From contig CAZNXE010000307.1 of NCBI GenBank assembly GCA_964576465.1, forward strand, positions 1-6,912: a DNA stretch of 6,912 bases. The letters run 5' to 3'. Position 1 is the stretch's first letter. Each line of letters begins with the position of its first letter. Of the stretch, positions 5,606-6,912 are shown piece by piece. Both the position numbers and the translations under genes were made by a program. The notes beneath the pieces are model-generated. The model was given only the letters and a program-made list of their open reading frames with translations. It was not told where the DNA came from and made no database searches. This DNA is from CAZNXE01 sp964576465. Lineage in GTDB: Bacteria > Planctomycetota > Planctomycetia > Pirellulales > JAEUIK01.

Positions 5606-6760
5606 ATGAACACAACAAGACGCGATATGCTCAAGGCTTCTGGTGCGATGGCGGTAGGTGCCACGTTCGGGTTCTCAAAGCGCACAAGCGCGGCGCCGAT
5701 GCTCGAAGTCGATTCGATCTCGACGATCAGCACGCATTCTTCGTACTACCACGGCTGGCCGACGATCGCGCGGACAGCGGACGGTGAATTGCTCGTCGTC
5801 TGCTCAGGCGGACGGGAGTCTCATGTCTGCCCATTCGGCCGTGTCGAGTTGATTCGTTCTCGCGACAGTGGCGCGTCATGGTCTTTTCCGCGAGTCGTTC
5901 TCGACGGGCCGATTGATGATCGTGATGCGGGTATCTGCGTCACAAAATCCGGCGCCATTCTCGTCACGACATTCACGTCGCTCGCCTACGCGGAACACTA
6001 TCTTGACAGCCCGTCGAAGTCGCTTCCGCCGGAGAAACTCACACGGTGGCTAGCGGCTCACAATCGCATCTCGGCAGAGCAGCGTCAGCAAGAGCTTGGT
6101 TGTTGGATGGTACGTTCGACCGATGACGGCGTTACGTGGTCGGCACGCTACAGCAGCTTAGTCAACAGTCCCCATGGGCCAATTCAGCTTGCAGGCGGTC
6201 GATTGCTCTATCCCGGCGTTCAGCTTTGGGAAGAAGGCCGCGCGGTCGGCGTTTGTGAATCGACAGACGATGGAGCGAGCTGGAACTGGGTGACCAACAT
6301 CGAACCGCGTGAAGGCGATGACCCGAAGAACTACCACGAGTTACACGGTGTGGAAGCAGCCGATGGGCGGATCATCGTGCAAATCCGCAACCACAACAGT
6401 AACAGTGCAGGCGAGACGCTACAGTGCAAGTCGACCGACGGTGGCCGCACCTGGTCGAAGCCGCGGTCGATCGGCGTATGGGGGCTTCCTTCCCACCTGC
6501 TCCGTCTCCACGACGACCGGTTGTTGATGACCTATGGCCACCGTCGCGATCCGCTTGGAAACCAGGCTCGAATCAGCGACGACCATGGCGAGACATGGTC
6601 TGAGCCGATCATCCTTCAGGGCGACGCAACATCGGGCGACTTGGGATACCCGTCGACCGTGCAACTAGACGATGGGTCGTTGGTAAGCGTTTGGTACGAG
6701 CGGCTAAAGTCCTCGCCTAACGCCGTGTTGCGGCAAGCCCGGTGGAAACTGTCAGGCTAG
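5606..6760 (+). CDS. Tat-exported BNR-repeat (sialidase-fold) protein
   Basis: This 384-residue protein is predicted to be a six-bladed beta-propeller of the sialidase/neuraminidase superfamily. Five Asp-boxes (S-x-D-x-G-x-x-W or close) are visible: SRDSGASW (85-92), STDDGVTW (171-178), STDDGASW (219-226), STDGGRTW (276-283) and SDDHGETW (324-331). Candidate active-site elements include Glu250-Arg261 (GVEAADGRIIVQIRNH) and the C-terminal GYPSTVQLDDGSLVSVWYE with Tyr348. I cannot confirm a full arginine triad, so sialidase activity is not assured and another glycoside or ligand is possible. The N-terminus has a twin-arginine signal (TTRRDMLKASGA) with a likely cleavage near residue 30. ATG 5606 is preferred over GTG 5603 because TAGGAG (5595-5600) is 5 bases upstream. 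It follows the amidohydrolase gene after 42 bases, and both products are exported, suggesting a shared extracytoplasmic substrate. Confidence 0.9.
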   Translation: MNTTRRDMLKASGAMAVGATFGFSKRTSAAPMLEVDSISTISTHSSYYHGWPTIARTADGELLVVCSGGRESHVCPFGRVELIRSRDSGASWSFPRVVLDGPIDDRDAGICVTKSGAILVTTFTSLAYAEHYLDSPSKSLPPEKLTRWLAAHNRISAEQRQQELGCWMVRSTDDGVTWSARYSSLVNSPHGPIQLAGGRLLYPGVQLWEEGRAVGVCESTDDGASWNWVTNIEPREGDDPKNYHELHGVEAADGRIIVQIRNHNSNSAGETLQCKSTDGGRTWSKPRSIGVWGLPSHLLRLHDDRLLMTYGHRRDPLGNQARISDDHGETWSEPIILQGDATSGDLGYPSTVQLDDGSLVSVWYERLKSSPNAVLRQARWKLSG

Positions 6761-6765
6761 AGAGG

Positions 6766-6912
6766 GGGAACTGAACAACCACCCGCTGAAGCAGGTGGGT
6801 TTGAAGTTTCGTGAGCTTCGGACTGACAGTTCTTCGCTCACGAGGAATGAACGAATTGTAGGGTGGGAGGTTCTGTCGGCACAGCGAGTGAACCACTTCG
6901 ATTTGCTACGCC
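6766..6912 (-). mobile_element. Probable right end of an IS200/IS605-type element (partial)
   Basis: Starting within ~15 bases of the BNR gene stop is an imperfect hairpin, AACCACCCGC/GCAGGTGGGTT with loop TGAA (6777-6801, one bulge and one mismatch). A second inverted repeat follows, CGTGAGC/GCTCACG (6810-6816 and 6836-6842), with ACTG-A-CAGT inside its loop (6822-6830). Imperfect subterminal hairpins instead of inverted terminal repeats are characteristic of IS200/IS605 elements. In TnpB-encoding members the region after tnpB also forms the omega RNA scaffold. Read on the minus strand, the layout would be end of tnpB, then structured RNA, then the right end, then host DNA. The exact boundary (about 6766-6776) and the family are inferred. 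Confidence 0.5.
6838..6912 (-). CDS. Possible C-terminal end of a transposon-encoded protein, perhaps TnpB (partial)
   Basis: The minus-strand frame is open from the window edge to TGA at 6838-6840, giving 24 residues ending SLAVPTEPPTLQFVHSS. The start lies beyond the window. The tail is Pro/Thr/Ser-rich and unstructured, as TnpB C-termini after the zinc-binding domain often are, but no catalytic or zinc-binding residue is visible. The call depends mainly on position, directly upstream (in its own direction) of hairpins that resemble an IS200/IS605 right end. A second minus-strand frame is also open here, so coding is not certain. Confidence 0.3.
   Translation of the reverse strand, partial: GVANRSGSLAVPTEPPTLQFVHSS

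Overview
The window looks like a chromosomal segment of a planctomycete, probably from the Pirellulaceae side of the phylum. This is an inference. It rests on moderately high GC, an ECF sigma gene followed by a large membrane-anchored anti-sigma-like protein without cysteines, twin-arginine-exported amidohydrolase and BNR-repeat proteins, and a Trp-rich hypothetical protein of a type I associate with this group. No marker gene confirms it.

Left part (1-1586). The window opens inside the C-terminal end of an unidentified plus-strand gene that stops at 225. It converges, with a 9-base gap, on a minus-strand gene for an unrecognised protein with a Trp-rich N-terminal domain, an acidic linker and a C-terminal helical tail (235-1044). 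About 326 bases without a convincing gene follow, holding three TGATTCA copies. Then comes a small minus-strand CDGSH iron-sulfur protein gene (1371-1586).

Middle (1790-4225, minus strand). An ECF sigma factor gene (3659-4225) lies upstream of a gene for a single-pass, cysteine-free anti-sigma-like protein (1790 to about 3355). Together they form a likely envelope-signalling module. The roughly 300-base gap between them holds a compact 130-134 bp element. It has near-perfect terminal inverted repeats flanked by TA and a nested perfect 22-bp inverted repeat. This looks like a non-autonomous MITE, and on the transcribed strand one of its hairpins resembles a terminator. Upstream of the sigma gene are a candidate ECF-type promoter, which suggests autoregulation, and a candidate housekeeping-type promoter.

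Right part (4502-6912, plus strand). Diverging from the sigma gene are a Tat-exported amidohydrolase (COG3618-like) and, 42 bases later, a Tat-exported BNR/sialidase-fold protein with five Asp-boxes. They probably form a two-gene unit acting on an extracytoplasmic substrate, perhaps glycan-derived. Just after the second stop codon, the last ~150 bases contain hairpins and a short minus-strand reading-frame end that resemble the right end of an IS200/IS605-type (TnpB-encoding) element running off the window.
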